This document shows positions 22,753-23,117 of a stretch of DNA of 23,117 nucleotides, in pieces; positions within the stretch are counted from its first letter, which is position 1, and every line of letters begins with the position of its first letter. Below the pieces are notes generated by a model. The model did not search any database, was not told the origin of the DNA, and saw only the letters and a program-made list of their open reading frames with translations. The position numbers and the translations under genes are program-made. This DNA is from Leptofilum sp965368765 (GTDB lineage: Bacteria > Chloroflexota > Anaerolineae > Promineifilales > Promineifilaceae), in assembly GCA_965368765.1 (NCBI GenBank), contig CBDUOF010000028.1, positions 1 to 23,117 on the forward strand, in the 5' to 3' direction.

Positions 22753-23062
22753 GGGAGCAAGATGTATTTTCGGACAGGTTGTCGTTACCGAGGGTACTCT
22801 GCGAAATAATGGATAAATCACGTCTTTCCCTGTTCTTCAACCCAATTTGCCTCATGGTTTTCATGGAACTGCAAACGCGCAAGAGAGTCCATACGGCCGT
22901 CACTAAGAATAGAACGAAAAAGATCGTGTCCTTGAAATCGTTAGGCTAGCGCAGTGCTGCGGTTAACGTCGCTGCCTGCCCCAGCGTTTTGTAGATCCCT
23001 ACGAAGACCACGATAAGCTAAAACCAGAGCCGCCGCTCGCCACAAAGCTGAAGACAGCCAAT
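22753..23062. other. 310-bp gap at the right end, no convincing gene
   Basis: There is one ACGGCCGT copy (22893-22900), the only one outside a gene in the window. A 46-residue open frame (22809-22949) has no ribosome-binding site and no recognisable pattern. No terminator or strong promoter was seen. Confidence 0.5.
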
Positions 23063-23117
23063 CTATAGCCATCCCTTTTGCGCGGCAATGGCAATGGCCG
23101 CTGCCCGCGAATCGACG
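23063..23117 (-). CDS. Possible C-terminal end of a LuxR-type regulator (cut by the window edge)
   Basis: Read on the minus strand from the right edge, the sequence gives 'VDSRAAAIAIAAQKGWL' and then TAG. This pattern matches the last helix of LuxR/NarL-type DNA-binding domains, where 'V.SR.EA...A...G.L' ends the protein. Only 17 residues are visible, so the call is tentative. Confidence 0.35.
   Translation of the reverse strand, partial: VDSRAAAIAIAAQKGWL

Larger units (their letters stand above)
542..22900. repeat. Dispersed highly iterated palindrome ACGGCCGT (at least 35 copies)
   Basis: Copies read by eye start at 542, 2329, 2696, 3642, 3714, 4308, 4639, 4957, 5008, 5762, 6195, 6251, 6628, 6791, 7336, 7646, 9409, 9453, 9501, 9966, 10490, 10693, 11121, 13128, 13570, 16541, 17267, 17762, 21057, 21575, 21718, 22048, 22343, 22559 and 22893. 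Twelve are the longer palindrome AACGGCCGTT and four are TACGGCCGTA. With about 56 percent GC assumed, a random 23-kb sequence should hold about 0.5 copies. All but the last lie inside the coding regions annotated here, in all three codon frames. The span given is the first to last copy; the sites are discrete 8-mers. Confidence 0.93.

Noticed and set aside
22809..22949. 46-residue open frame after the nitrilase-like gene
   Set aside because: It has no ribosome-binding site and no similarity that I recognise. It is kept only as a remark on the gap.
1..23117. CRISPR arrays, transposase genes, phage genes, tRNA or rRNA genes
   Set aside because: I looked for regular direct repeats with spacers, transposase or integrase motifs and tRNA-like cloverleaves. 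None was seen. The only repeats are the palindromes, the REP-like elements and the short tandem arrays listed.

Overview
The window looks like a chromosomal segment of a Chloroflexota bacterium, probably Anaerolineae or a related class. This rests on the style of the proteins: an alpha-2-macroglobulin remnant of the type common in that phylum, a PabB-PabC fusion, a GNAT plus N-acylamino-acid-racemase pair, a MalT-like LuxR regulator, and an F420-type LLM oxidoreductase. The assignment comes from reading proteins, not from a database search. The DNA is moderately GC-rich and densely coding. Nearly every gene is on the + strand. No rRNA, tRNA, CRISPR array, transposase or phage gene was seen.

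Layout. (1) 2-1915 is the C-terminal part of an alpha-2-macroglobulin family protein. It converges on a small membrane-anchored c-type haem-binding protein (1972-2418, minus strand) across a perfect 36-bp palindromic terminator. (2) 2599-4724 is a two-component system, an OmpR-type response regulator and a HAMP histidine kinase with a one-base overlap. A minimal prepilin peptidase follows (4801-5484). (3) 5540-11162 is a run of amino-acid and cofactor metabolism genes: a KDPG-aldolase-like protein without the Schiff-base lysine, a GNAT acyltransferase, an N-acylamino-acid racemase/OSBS, ProC, and a PabB-PabC fusion. (4) 11256-14924 holds an unrecognised protein and an 885-residue MalT-like LuxR regulator. 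(5) 15082-15966 is an LLM flavin-dependent oxidoreductase. (6) 16319-22752 is a transport and membrane cluster: an FtsX-type ABC permease, its ATPase bracketed by two REP-like elements, an MFS exporter, a 76-residue conserved small protein, and a membrane nitrilase/Lnt-like protein whose natural reading frame has a stop at codon 7. The right edge contains what may be the last residues of a minus-strand LuxR-type gene.

The strongest signal outside the genes is an iterated 8-bp palindrome, ACGGCCGT, often extended to AACGGCCGTT or TACGGCCGTA. I counted 35 copies by eye where roughly 0.5 would be expected by chance. It occurs in all three reading frames, encoding T-A-V, N-G-R/Y-G-R or R-P, so selection or spread acts on DNA rather than on protein. 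This resembles the cyanobacterial HIP1 palindrome in behaviour but not in sequence. It is missing from several kilobases in the right half, notably the ABC ATPase and MFS genes, the LLM gene and the unknown 11256 gene, which may mark more recently acquired DNA.

Other points worth attention are the lost thioester in the macroglobulin, paired long stem-loops before proC, palindromic repeat sequence read through in-frame inside the pabC domain, and the early stop in the nitrilase-like gene.
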